This document shows positions 17,693 to 30,792 of a stretch of 64,000 nucleotides of DNA, one piece after another; within the stretch, counting starts at the first letter, position 1, and each line of letters opens with the position of its first letter. The notes under the pieces are model-generated. The model ran no database searches. It had not been told where the DNA came from and saw nothing but the letters and a program-made list of their open reading frames with translations. The translations under genes were made by a program, and so were the position numbers. This DNA comes from Lentisphaera marina (GTDB taxonomy: Bacteria > Verrucomicrobiota > Lentisphaeria > Lentisphaerales > Lentisphaeraceae). The stretch lies in assembly GCF_028745505.1 (NCBI RefSeq), contig NZ_JAQZZL010000001.1, positions 1,857,818 to 1,921,817 on the forward strand. The letters run 5' to 3'.

Positions 17693-18843
17693 GACTGCAG
17701 TGCTTTAACAATATTTCGAATTTGTTCTATATAGTGGGGCCAAAGAAGAAACCATGACCACACAAAGATGGCAATAAAAGGAGCAAAGGGGATGGCCCGT
17801 TGAGTCATTTTTGCTTCTCTTTTGCTGATCATTAAATAAATCATTCCAAAAAAACTTGCGAGACCCAAGGAAACCAAGGAGCCTTGGATGCCAACAAATG
17901 CGGCACATAAAGTAATTAAAGTCAGGTCACCTCCACCGATAACGGCACTTGGGAAAGCTAGCTTGTCTATCAAGACTTTTTGTTCTTCGTCAAGTTTGTA
18001 GTCTAAGCCATCTCTAGTGGCATGGCCTTTTCTATTAACTTCAATGACCTGCTTGTCACAAGTGAAGAAACGTATTTTTTCATCTTTTTCACTGAGTATT
18101 TCTTTCCATGCTAGAGCTTTATCATCTTCAGCCTGACAATTGTCTTTTCTGAGTTTAACTAGGACAGGTGGATCACATTCAATTGTGTGTGATCCAAAGA
18201 TTTTGCGACCAAGCTTCGCACATAGATACATGAAACTATAGGCAATGCTGACATTAAAGAGGCAATGAAAAAGTGAGCGTAAGCGTGGATGGAAATCACT
18301 TAACATTGAGTAAACGGGTTGAGTTTCATAGAGTGGGTGGGTAGAACGTAGAATCTGACTCTCAGGAAATGCTAGAGCTAGAATGAAGGCAACTGCGAGA
18401 CCAAAATAAACTAATTGAATGGGTACAGTGCGAGTCTCTATGTCAGTTAAACTTGCAGCAATTAGAATTGATGTGGCGATAAGCCCCAACAAAACTTGAC
18501 TCAAGGGGAGGTCGTAATGCCGACCCGCATACATGACGGCTAACCACATGAAACCGGTGACAGCTTCAATAACCAGATAGCGTGGTGATATAGAAACTTT
18601 ACATGCGCGGCATTTTCCCTTGAGGACTAGCCAGCCTAAAATGGGAACATTATCGTAGAGTTTAATTTCAGTTTGGCATTTAGGGCAATGAGACCCCGGT
18701 ACACTTAAACTCATTCCCAAAGGCAAGCGCCATATAACAACATTGAGAAAACTTCCCACACAGCAACCAACAACAAAGGTGAAAAATGCACCAACAAAAA
18801 AGTAGTGAGTATAGAATAAGTTGATGAGTTGTTTTTCAATCAT
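17689..18843 (-). CDS. pilD: Prepilin leader peptidase / methyltransferase
   Basis: A 384-residue polytopic membrane aspartic protease (A24) that cleaves and N-methylates type IV pilin-like precursors. The N-terminal GSFLNVVIWRLP is followed by the four-cysteine zinc site (Cys53, 56, 78, 81; CPKC...CRAC). Catalytic aspartates are Asp134 (SLTDIETRTVP) and Asp306 (GGGDLT). A long insert of roughly 130 residues (about 165-300), mostly hydrophilic and cysteine-containing, lies between the two aspartate segments; typical enzymes of about 260-290 residues lack it. It overlaps aroE by 8 bp. Type II secretion or pilus genes are not in this window. Confidence 0.9.
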   Translation of the reverse strand: MIEKQLINLFYTHYFFVGAFFTFVVGCCVGSFLNVVIWRLPLGMSLSVPGSHCPKCQTEIKLYDNVPILGWLVLKGKCRACKVSISPRYLVIEAVTGFMWLAVMYAGRHYDLPLSQVLLGLIATSILIAASLTDIETRTVPIQLVYFGLAVAFILALAFPESQILRSTHPLYETQPVYSMLSDFHPRLRSLFHCLFNVSIAYSFMYLCAKLGRKIFGSHTIECDPPVLVKLRKDNCQAEDDKALAWKEILSEKDEKIRFFTCDKQVIEVNRKGHATRDGLDYKLDEEQKVLIDKLAFPSAVIGGGDLTLITLCAAFVGIQGSLVSLGLASFFGMIYLMISKREAKMTQRAIPFAPFIAIFVWSWFLLWPHYIEQIRNIVKALQS

Positions 18844-19684
18844 TTGGATAGGCAGCTTTGATTAGGCTTTTACGCATGTTCTCGACAGGGGCTTTTAACT
18901 TAGTCCACATTTCCCAAGATTTCACTCCTTGGTGTAAAAGCATGCCTAAGCCACCAGCTGTTTTACAGCCCGCATTTTTTGCCGCTATTTGAAAAGGAGT
19001 TTCTTTATAAATCATATCCATGACTAAGATTGAAGGTTTTAATAAGTCACTAGGGAAGGGTTGTGGGTCGCCTTCTTTTAGTCCGAGACTCGTACATTGA
19101 ATCATGATGTCGTGATCTTCGCATATATAAGGATAAGAAGAAAGCTCATTAGAAGGGATGTATTTTGTCTCGCATTCGGGGTTCATTGTGGATGCCGTCT
19201 CTAAAAGTAATTGTGCATTAGCTTCACTTCTATTTATAACAGTTATGCCTTTAGCACCCGATTTTGCGATTCTCGCAGCAGCTGCACGGGCAGCACCACC
19301 TGCACCAACAAATAAGATTTTTTTATTTTTAACTTCAACACCAAACTCTTCTTTGATGGCAGTTTCAATTCCATAGCCATCGGTACTGAAACCATGTAGT
19401 TCTCCATTTTCTTGGACAACGACAGTATTGACACTTTGGCAAGCTAGCGCCTCTTTATCAACCCAGTCCAATAAAGGGATGATGTCAGCTTTAAGTGGTA
19501 CGGTACAATTCCAGCCTTTGTAGGATTGAGATTTCAAGCCATCTATTATAGAAGATATATCTTCCGGTGGGCATTCAATGAGATTATAATTCGCATCTAG
19601 ATCCATTTCTTTAAAGGCGGGGTTGTGAATACTAGGTGAGAGTGAGTGGTTGACCGGCCATCCGATCAGTCCGTATTTTTGCAT
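18836..19684 (-). CDS. aroE: Shikimate dehydrogenase
   Basis: A 282-residue NADPH enzyme that reduces 3-dehydroshikimate to shikimate. The shikimate-binding start GLIGWPVNHSLSPSIHN is diagnostic, and the catalytic Lys is in NCTVPLK. The Rossmann motif GAGGAARAAA is at about residue 127, and NRSEANAQ is the NADP-specific turn. GGLGMLLHQG near the end closes the substrate pocket. It is the first gene of a tightly overlapping minus-strand operon that continues through pilD, the BioH-like gene, bioC, the YihY gene and birA. Confidence 0.96.
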   Translation of the reverse strand: MQKYGLIGWPVNHSLSPSIHNPAFKEMDLDANYNLIECPPEDISSIIDGLKSQSYKGWNCTVPLKADIIPLLDWVDKEALACQSVNTVVVQENGELHGFSTDGYGIETAIKEEFGVEVKNKKILFVGAGGAARAAAARIAKSGAKGITVINRSEANAQLLLETASTMNPECETKYIPSNELSSYPYICEDHDIMIQCTSLGLKEGDPQPFPSDLLKPSILVMDMIYKETPFQIAAKNAGCKTAGGLGMLLHQGVKSWEMWTKLKAPVENMRKSLIKAAYPND

Positions 19685-19960
19685 CTTAAATAAATCCTGT
19701 GATATAATATTGATCTTAGATTAACTAAGATAATTTCTAATTCAATCATTTTAGGCTCATTATATGATGGAGAAATCGACTTTACTTTGGTCGTCTTAAG
19801 CCCATTGCTCTAGGAGTTTCTTCTCAAATCACTATTAAATGACTTTTTTCTAAAAACTTCTAATCTCCCTAAGTTATTGCTAATCAACAAAAGGCTCTAA
19901 GTAGGCTTGTTGAAGAAGCGCTAAAAACAAGAAAAAGTTAAGAAAAGATTCAAAAGCGGT

Positions 19961-19988
19961 TTGCGGAAAAAAGAACTGGGGATAACCT
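19961..19988 (+). promoter_or_regulatory. Candidate rRNA promoter, operon copy
   Basis: TTGCGG at 19961-19966 and TAACCT at 19983-19988 with a 16-bp spacer. It is weak on its own, but the surrounding bases (A-run then GGGG before the -10) match the better promoter-like motif ahead of the second 16S copy. Confidence 0.4.
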
Positions 19989-20054
19989 AAGGGCCTCGTC
20001 AGAAACGACGGGGACAAAACGAAGCCGAAAGCGCGCTTTACGAGCAAGAAAAAG

Positions 20055-21799
<1,745 letters not shown>

Positions 21800-22020
21800 A
21801 ATATCAAGCGGCGAGAACGCCACTTCGATATAAGATCTTTGAAAGGAAGAAAACAATAGAATGAAAGAGTCAAAGTATAATTGAGGTCTTTTAACTTTTT
21901 AAGTTGAAAGAACAAACCAAAAACAATTTATACCAAGATCGCAAACCAAAAGAATACAAGACAAAGAAAGACTTAGTAAGAATTAGGTGTGTCGCTGAAG
22001 ATATTATTTTTAATATTTTT

Positions 22021-24941
<2,921 letters not shown>

Positions 24942-25067
24942 TCTTTTTTAGTTGTCATCAAATCGATGCCACCTAAAAAAGATAATAAGCACACAAGAAA
25001 CTAACTCTACTAAGTTAGGTCTTGCGATCTTATCTTTCACAACTAAGTTTTCTTCCCAACATTTTCC

Positions 25068-25183
25068 GGCTGGTAACCACAGCGGAGGAGCCACACCCGA
25101 TCCCATCCCGAACTCGGTAGTTAAGACCTCCAGCGCCGATGGTACTGCAGTTAAGACTGTGGGAGAGCAGGTCGTTGCCAGCC
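25068..25183 (+). rRNA. rrf: 5S ribosomal RNA
   Basis: About 116 nt, closed by the helix GGCTGG / CCAGCC. Internal landmarks are CCACACCCGATCCCATCCCGAACTCGG and the later GTGGGAGAG. It lies 126 bp after 23S, and the gap holds the right arm of the 23S processing stem. Confidence 0.95.
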
Positions 25184-25261
25184 TTTTTTCTACTGCCGTA
25201 GGGGCGGTAAGTTATTATACTTACTAACCTATAGCAATCTGGCTAAGTCCGGAACATTTTT

Positions 25262-25298
25262 AAGCACTGAATAATTTTTTATTCAGTGCTTTTTTTTT
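25262..25298 (+). terminator. rRNA operon terminator
   Basis: A 12-bp stem AGCACTGAATAA / TTATTCAGTGCT with a T-rich loop, followed by nine T. Confidence 0.95.
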
Positions 25299-25343
25299 GT
25301 GTTGCCGCACTGGTGCATGTACCATGTTCGTAGTAATTATAAA

Positions 25344-25464
25344 GGGCTCACTTGTGAGTCCGACATAAAGTGTCGGACCCAAGTTTGGGCCCTAGATTAA
25401 TTTGAATCCATTTTCATGCCCCTGACGGAGCATACTACATTCTAGCGGACTCACTCGTGAGTCC
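25344..25464. repeat. Cluster of four short palindromes after the rRNA operon
   Basis: The gap between 5S and dnaG (25184-25535) has no gene but holds inverted repeats GGGCTCAC-TT-GTGAGTCC (25344-25361), GTCCGACA-TAAAG-TGTCGGAC (25358-25378), CCCAA-GT-TTGGG (25378-25389) and GGACTCAC-TC-GTGAGTCC (25447-25464). The first and last are near-identical. None is followed by a T-run, so they look like REP-type elements rather than terminators. Confidence 0.65.
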
Positions 25465-25535
25465 TGACTATATAGATGTTCTTGGCGATGCAGATTTAGA
25501 TACAAAAAAGCCACTGAGATTTCATTAGATATTTT

Positions 25536-27395
25536 TTAAATCTTAGATGCCTGGATTTCCTGATGTAATTTATAGTTTTCTATAAATAGTCTATTCTTCT
25601 CTTCGTCAGAAATACTCGAATCTTTCATTTTTTCTACGTTGAGATCATATTGCTCTTTTAATGATAATGACGGATTGGTAGCAGGATCAATTTTGTTTAA
25701 ACAGTCATCCAATAATTGTTTCATTTCGTCAAAATCATTGCCGTCGGAAGTTCGTTCAATGTATTTTGCGAGTTTCGCACTAGATACGGCAAGTTCATAT
25801 ACATTTGGATAAGATTGAGCTAAGTCATTTGCACAGTTCTTCCAGTTCCCCATTTCGATATGAGTATTGATGAAATTTAAGGATATAGAAGTTTCAGTAG
25901 TTACAGGAATGATATCTAAGGTATGCTCAAAGATGTAATTAGCATAAAACTCGTTGTGAATAGCCAATGCGATTAGCTCTATCTCAGCTTTTGATCTAGG
26001 CGTTACACGATTTAAACTCAAAGGGGGTGGAGCAACTTGTTGTGGCGCTTGCTTAAATTCATCCTGAGGTTTTAGGTATTGCTTGTGATCGCGTTTGTTG
26101 TAAACGAGGTAACGTAATTGTTCACTTATGGCTTGGGCATCCAGTTGTAGTGTGGAGGCTAAGCGTAAATGCCAATCACCCATTAGTACATTGGGCATTT
26201 TCGAGAGTATGTCGAGGACGAATTCACTGATCTTAACTTTCTCTTGAGATGGACTGGAGGGGCCATAGTCAGATAAGATGAAATCGACAAAATTCATTCC
26301 GCCAGAAAGTTTTTTACGTAATACATCAGCACCTTGTTCACTTAGGACAGTGTCAGGATCTTCACCTTCAGCAAGAGAAATGATTTCGGGGATTACGCCT
26401 TTCGGCAAAAGGATGTTGAGGCATTTTACAGCCGCTTTTTTACCAGCACTATCAGCATCAAAGCAGAGCTTTACGTGTTTAGCGTAACGTGCAATCATTG
26501 AGGCGTGTTGATCTGTGAAAGCAGTGCCTTGTGCGGCTATCGCATTTTTAACACCGGCTCGGTGGCAGGCAATTACATCTAATTGGCCTTCACAAATGAC
26601 AAAGTGTTCAGTTTCTTTTAAGTGTTTATGAGCAATGTGTAATCCATAGAGGACATTGCCTTTATGAAATACAGGAGTCTCTGGACTATTGATGTACTTT
26701 GCAGCCTTACTATCCTTTTCCAAGACACGAGCAGAGAAGGCAATAACCTTGCCATTGATATCTTGAATGGGAAACATGAGGCGATTGCGAAAACGATCGT
26801 AAACTTTGCCTTGTTCATTCTGTTTTGTTAGGCCCGCTTGTGCTAAGGTTTCATCAGAAATACTATGCTGTTTAGCCCATTTCATTAAGGCATCCCAAGA
26901 GTTTGGAGCGTAACCTAAGCGATAGTCATTAATAACTTTTTGATCAAGTCCTCGGTTTTGAGCATATTTTAGTGCTTCAGAACCCTGAGGTAAGAGTAAT
27001 TGCTGCTTGAAAAAGTTTGTCGCTTTATCTAAGACGTCGTAAAGAGCTTCTTTCTCATTGCGTTGTTTTAGACGTTCTTCGGGGCTTTGTCCCTTGCCCC
27101 ATTCAGGTAAAATGACATTGGCTCGCGAAGCGAGTTTCTCTAGGGCATCGCGAAAGTCAAGACTCTCGTATTCTTGAACAAATTTGAGCACATCGCCACT
27201 TGCGCCACAACCAAAGCAGTGATAGAACTGATCATTTTGATTGACGTTAAAGGAGGGCGTTTTTTCATTGTGAAAGGGGCACAAACCGATGAAAGTCGGT
27301 CCATTCTTCTTCAGTTTGACGTGAGTACCAATGATGTCGACTATATCATTGCGGTCTTTAACTTGCTGTTTAGCCCTTTCGAAATCTTGGGACAT
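25536..27395 (-). CDS. dnaG: DNA primase
   Basis: A 619-residue primase that lays RNA primers for replication. The N-terminal CHC2 zinc module is at about residues 37-65 (CPFHNEKTPSFNV, then YHCFGCGASGD). The catalytic RNA-polymerase core runs from about 120 to 370. It includes RFRNRLMFPIQD and the TOPRIM segment with VICEGQLDV (acid E) and LCFDADSAG (DxD). The C-terminal helicase-binding domain is present but divergent. It is the last gene of a four-gene minus-strand operon and begins 3 bp after the TPR lipoprotein gene ends. rpoD and rpsU, frequent partners of dnaG, are absent. Confidence 0.96.
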   Translation of the reverse strand: MSQDFERAKQQVKDRNDIVDIIGTHVKLKKNGPTFIGLCPFHNEKTPSFNVNQNDQFYHCFGCGASGDVLKFVQEYESLDFRDALEKLASRANVILPEWGKGQSPEERLKQRNEKEALYDVLDKATNFFKQQLLLPQGSEALKYAQNRGLDQKVINDYRLGYAPNSWDALMKWAKQHSISDETLAQAGLTKQNEQGKVYDRFRNRLMFPIQDINGKVIAFSARVLEKDSKAAKYINSPETPVFHKGNVLYGLHIAHKHLKETEHFVICEGQLDVIACHRAGVKNAIAAQGTAFTDQHASMIARYAKHVKLCFDADSAGKKAAVKCLNILLPKGVIPEIISLAEGEDPDTVLSEQGADVLRKKLSGGMNFVDFILSDYGPSSPSQEKVKISEFVLDILSKMPNVLMGDWHLRLASTLQLDAQAISEQLRYLVYNKRDHKQYLKPQDEFKQAPQQVAPPPLSLNRVTPRSKAEIELIALAIHNEFYANYIFEHTLDIIPVTTETSISLNFINTHIEMGNWKNCANDLAQSYPNVYELAVSSAKLAKYIERTSDGNDFDEMKQLLDDCLNKIDPATNPSLSLKEQYDLNVEKMKDSSISDEEKNRLFIENYKLHQEIQASKI

Positions 27396-27398
27396 GTT

Positions 27399-28217
27399 TT
27401 ACTGTAGGCCTTGTAGTTGTCTAAGGCGACGTTCAACTTCAGGGATTTGTGGATCCTTTGTGCCCTCAGTCATCTTTAGGAACTTAGCATAGCGAATTCT
27501 CGCTAATTTTGGTGATTTATAAATGATGTCTAAAGCAATGGCTGCGTTAAGTGTGGTGCTTGGGTTTCCAGGCGCCAGACTATCTGCTTTCTGAAGAAAA
27601 GGCATGATGAAGTTTTTGTTTCCATCTTTGCTGATTTCTTTAATGGCTAGGTGATTGTAAAAGACTTGGTCACGCAACTGTTTTCTACCCATGAGGTATT
27701 TAAGCCCTTTGGCTGACTTGATATACTTATTGATGTCGTAGCTACCATCGGCTTTTTTACAATGGCTAATTTCTGCGAGCATAAGTAAACGTAAAGGAGT
27801 GGGATTATCTAGATCCTTACGGTACGCTAGATCAAGTGCTTTGATGGCCTCGGGGTATTCACCACGTTCTAAGTAAATGCGTCCAATCATTGTCATTATT
27901 TGGGGATCGACATCTGAATTGGTGGGATTGGCTTTGAGAATAAACTTTTCAACTTCTTGTCCCAAACCGCGGCGGTTTTGTACGTAGGCATACAGTGCAT
28001 AAATTCGTGGGTGGTCTTCTCCCAAAGGTAGCATTTTTTTAAGTTCATACGCTGCATTTTCCCAGTCGTTTTGCTCAAATAGAGCTTCGACTTTGTATAA
28101 TGCTTCGGAAGCATCGGGTTGTTTGCATGAAAACAAAACAAAACTTAGGCAGAAGAGGAATAAGAATTTTATCTTGAGCCCTAACTTCAGAGATGGGAGC
28201 AAGTGACCAGTGTGCAT
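27399..28217 (-). CDS. TPR-containing lipoprotein, unknown function
   Basis: A 272-residue envelope protein. A basic then hydrophobic signal (KLGLKIKFLFLFCLSFVLFSC) ends in a lipobox with Cys about residue 31. The mature part is a chain of helical pairs resembling TPR repeats (for example IYLERGEYPEAIKALDLAYR). Start at ATG 28217 is supported by an AAGGTG ribosome site and by its place 8 bp after the RsmI-like stop; a longer reading would overlap that gene by 38 bp. Such TPR lipoproteins often act in envelope assembly, but the specific job is not visible. Sits between the RsmI-like gene and dnaG. Confidence 0.7.
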   Translation of the reverse strand: MHTGHLLPSLKLGLKIKFLFLFCLSFVLFSCKQPDASEALYKVEALFEQNDWENAAYELKKMLPLGEDHPRIYALYAYVQNRRGLGQEVEKFILKANPTNSDVDPQIMTMIGRIYLERGEYPEAIKALDLAYRKDLDNPTPLRLLMLAEISHCKKADGSYDINKYIKSAKGLKYLMGRKQLRDQVFYNHLAIKEISKDGNKNFIMPFLQKADSLAPGNPSTTLNAAIALDIIYKSPKLARIRYAKFLKMTEGTKDPQIPEVERRLRQLQGLQ

Positions 28218-28224
28218 GCTCAAA

Positions 28225-28965
28225 TCACCTTTTTCTACGATTCTGTTTGTAGCCATTACCACGTACAGCTTGTTTCAGTTGACCCTTTTCTTTTTTACCT
28301 TCGACAATGATGACAAAATTGAGCTTTGGTTTTAGCTTTTCTTGTTCAGCTAAAATCTCTGTGGCGTTGTTGTAGAAATAAGCTTCGTGTTCGCCGCTAA
28401 TATCAACAGCAAGAACAAATTTCTTTTGAGGATCTAAAACAGTCTGTAAACTTTCGAGGATATGTCGAATTCTATAGGGGGTGTCCATGACTAAAAATGG
28501 GTGACCCGAACCAGAGAGTTTACGAAGTTCTTTTTCGCGTAGTTCTTGGTCGCGAGAAAGGAAACCGGCAACGACAATGCCTTTGACGGAAAAGGGGCAA
28601 GCCGAGATAGCCGCGGTTACGGAGCTCGGGCCGGGAATAACTTGGATTTGCGCTTTTACGGACCAAGCTGATTTGAGGACAGGTGAACCTGGATCTTCTA
28701 GAGTCGGGCAGCCTTGATCACTCATGTAGCATACTGTTTCGCCACGTTTAAGAGCCTTTTCAACTTCGCGAAGTGTATGGACTTCATCTTGCTCGGAGTA
28801 TTTCCAGTATTCGCGGTGAACTTTTGCAGCTTTTAAAACGGCACGAGCGGGTCGGTCTTCTTCAAAAACGAGCATATCACTATCTCTTACGGCATCGAGG
28901 GTGCGCTTAGGTATATCTTCAGTATTTCCTATGGCGCCGGAAGCCATAATTAGTTTTCCTTTCAA
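28225..28965 (-). CDS. RsmI-like SAM-dependent methyltransferase
   Basis: A 246-residue protein of the tetrapyrrole (corrin/porphyrin) methylase fold, closest in pattern to RsmI, which 2'-O-methylates C1402 of 16S rRNA. Visible are IGNTEDIPKRTLDAV, YMSDQGCPTLEDPGS, and VIPGPSSVTAAISA. The N-terminal glycine-rich motif is altered: LIMASGAIGN instead of the usual L(Y/V)xVxTPIGN. The start is either TTG 28965, which keeps the first strand and overlaps the previous stop, or ATG 28947 with a strong AAAGGA site. I keep the longer form. The basic tail NGYKQNRRKR suits RNA binding. Confidence 0.78.
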   Translation of the reverse strand: MKGKLIMASGAIGNTEDIPKRTLDAVRDSDMLVFEEDRPARAVLKAAKVHREYWKYSEQDEVHTLREVEKALKRGETVCYMSDQGCPTLEDPGSPVLKSAWSVKAQIQVIPGPSSVTAAISACPFSVKGIVVAGFLSRDQELREKELRKLSGSGHPFLVMDTPYRIRHILESLQTVLDPQKKFVLAVDISGEHEAYFYNNATEILAEQEKLKPKLNFVIIVEGKKEKGQLKQAVRGNGYKQNRRKR

Positions 28966-30614
28966 ATGAAATTCTCCAGTTGTTCTTTAGTGATTATGTT
29001 AGTTTTAGCTTTCATGGCGGCAAATTTTAGAATAAAGGCAATCTCTAATTCATTTCCTTGGCAATCATAGAAAGCCAGGTGAGCACCTTGTTCAAGCTCT
29101 AGATCTTTTTTACTCGATTGCTTGCAAGCTTCTTGGAAATAGTGTTCTACAATATCGGCAATATCCTCATGGTGTTGAAGAACGGGCAGTAGTTGCAGAG
29201 TGCTATTTTGGAAAATGTTGCGGAACATGGGGTGAAGCATGCCCTGTGATAAGGCATCTTCTAAAGCAATTTTCGACGTGCAAATCAAGCGGGTGTCAAC
29301 AGTGCTCTCATCATGTTCGTTGAGTTTTCCTGAAGCAATAAACTCGTAGATTTTTTTCTGGCTAGATAAATCGAGTTTATCAATGTTTTCAATGAGTAGA
29401 GTTCCTTGTCTTGCTTGCAGGATTTTACTACTGGCACCAAAAAGCTGTTCGTAAATGGGCAAGCCACTATTGTCTTCACAGTTAAGAGTCACAAGTCTCA
29501 TATTACTGCGGTTGCTATTTTCATGTAAGATTCTTGCGACTTCCGCAAAGTCATTACCTTCGTGGCCTTCGATGAGGATAGGGGAGTCAAGGCTAGAGAA
29601 AATTTCAATTTTCTTCATTAAGCGTTGTACGTATTCTGAGTGTCCAGGCAGTGCTAGAGTTTTTGCGTTACTATCATTATTAGTCACTGTAGTGTTGAGT
29701 AATTTACAAAGCAATAATCCAGCATGCATGCAAATTAATCTAGCAAAGGCAAATTCAGTGTTGGTAATGGCCTGATCCAGTTTACTATCGATGTAAATGA
29801 AGCCAATGGGTTTTTTCTGGGAGTTGAACAGGGGTGCTGTTAAGATTGAACGGACGCCATGGCGTACGAGCTGGTTACTGTCGACAAGTTTGCTATTTGA
29901 TGTGTCGCGGATCATGAAAGAACAACCTTCGTTCAAGGTTTTTCTCATTAAATCAGAACTCATACGTAGACTATCATCGTCACCAGTTGCAAGTGCGATG
30001 TTACCTTCGTTATCTTCTTTAATCACTGTCAGATAAATTTGGCTACATTGAATGGAGGATTGAAGCGCGTCATTCAAAGCCTCATAAACTTCCATCTCAT
30101 TTTTCGCTGCGTTAACGGCAAGGTTGGTTAAGACGACTTTTTTAAGCCACTCACTACTAAAGTCGTCGTAGATTGCAGAGTTTATCGAAGCGCTTGGTGT
30201 GAGTTGGATAAAATCTTCAACTGAAGTTGTGGTACGATTAGAACTGGATGAGGCGTGTGTTTGAGAAGAAGTACCTCCGCCTATAGATAGGGTTTTGTTA
30301 CCAGCAGAAGAGCTCGGCCGTGGACTTCCACCTTGTGAATCATCAGAGAAAATGAGGTCAATTTTGCCGATGGTAATTTTGTCGCCAGTGCGCACTAGAC
30401 CCTTAGAGACTTTGGAGCCATTAATAGCTATGCCATTGCAACTGGCCATGTCGACCAGTTGATATTGACCACTTCCATGGAGGTTAATTTGTGCGTGATG
30501 ACGTGAAACACTGACATCGTCAACAGATATGTCGGCCGCAGATAAGCGACCAATAACATTTTCTTTTTTGAGTGTGTAAGTCTGTCCATTGTCGAGTCGA
30601 ATTAAGTTCGCCAT
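28962..30614 (-). CDS. FHA-GAF protein with degenerate NtrC-like AAA domain
   Basis: A 550-residue cytoplasmic signalling protein. Residues 1-92 form an FHA phosphopeptide-binding domain (GRLSAADI, VSRHHAQI, NGIAING). Ser/Thr-rich linker follows. Residues about 150-305 look like a GAF sensor (RSILTAPLFNSQKKPIGFIYID). Residues about 320-545 align with the sigma-54 activator AAA domain but are degenerate. The Walker A position reads IEGHEGNDF with no GK(E/S/T), the Walker B reads LLIENIDKL in place of LFLDEI, the GAFTGA loop is missing, and there is no C-terminal DNA-binding helix-turn-helix. It is therefore unlikely to hydrolyse ATP or contact sigma-54. First gene of the dnaG operon. Confidence 0.82.
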   Translation of the reverse strand: MANLIRLDNGQTYTLKKENVIGRLSAADISVDDVSVSRHHAQINLHGSGQYQLVDMASCNGIAINGSKVSKGLVRTGDKITIGKIDLIFSDDSQGGSPRPSSSAGNKTLSIGGGTSSQTHASSSSNRTTTSVEDFIQLTPSASINSAIYDDFSSEWLKKVVLTNLAVNAAKNEMEVYEALNDALQSSIQCSQIYLTVIKEDNEGNIALATGDDDSLRMSSDLMRKTLNEGCSFMIRDTSNSKLVDSNQLVRHGVRSILTAPLFNSQKKPIGFIYIDSKLDQAITNTEFAFARLICMHAGLLLCKLLNTTVTNNDSNAKTLALPGHSEYVQRLMKKIEIFSSLDSPILIEGHEGNDFAEVARILHENSNRSNMRLVTLNCEDNSGLPIYEQLFGASSKILQARQGTLLIENIDKLDLSSQKKIYEFIASGKLNEHDESTVDTRLICTSKIALEDALSQGMLHPMFRNIFQNSTLQLLPVLQHHEDIADIVEHYFQEACKQSSKKDLELEQGAHLAFYDCQGNELEIAFILKFAAMKAKTNIITKEQLENFI

Positions 30615-30792
30615 TGGTACTCCATAGAATTTAAAAAGTTTGATAATTATCGTTTGCTAATTTAGATGAGTATAACCTACGATCAAGCTGAGAAACTTTT
30701 ATCTAAGGAGTTTTGTTTGCCGACTTTAAAAATATAAGCCTTAGGTGATAGTAAGAGCCGAAAATAATTTTAATTAAACAAAAGTATATGAA

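Noticed and set aside
24952-25227. Open frame covering the 23S-5S gap and 5S
   Set aside because: It overlaps the complete 5S gene and the processing-stem arm.
25344-25464. CRISPR-like array at the palindrome cluster
   Set aside because: Only two similar units, differing in spacing, with no regular repeat-spacer pattern and no cas gene nearby.
28962-30614. Sigma-54 dependent activator
   Set aside because: Walker A and B, the GAFTGA loop and the DNA-binding domain are all absent, so activator function is not supported.
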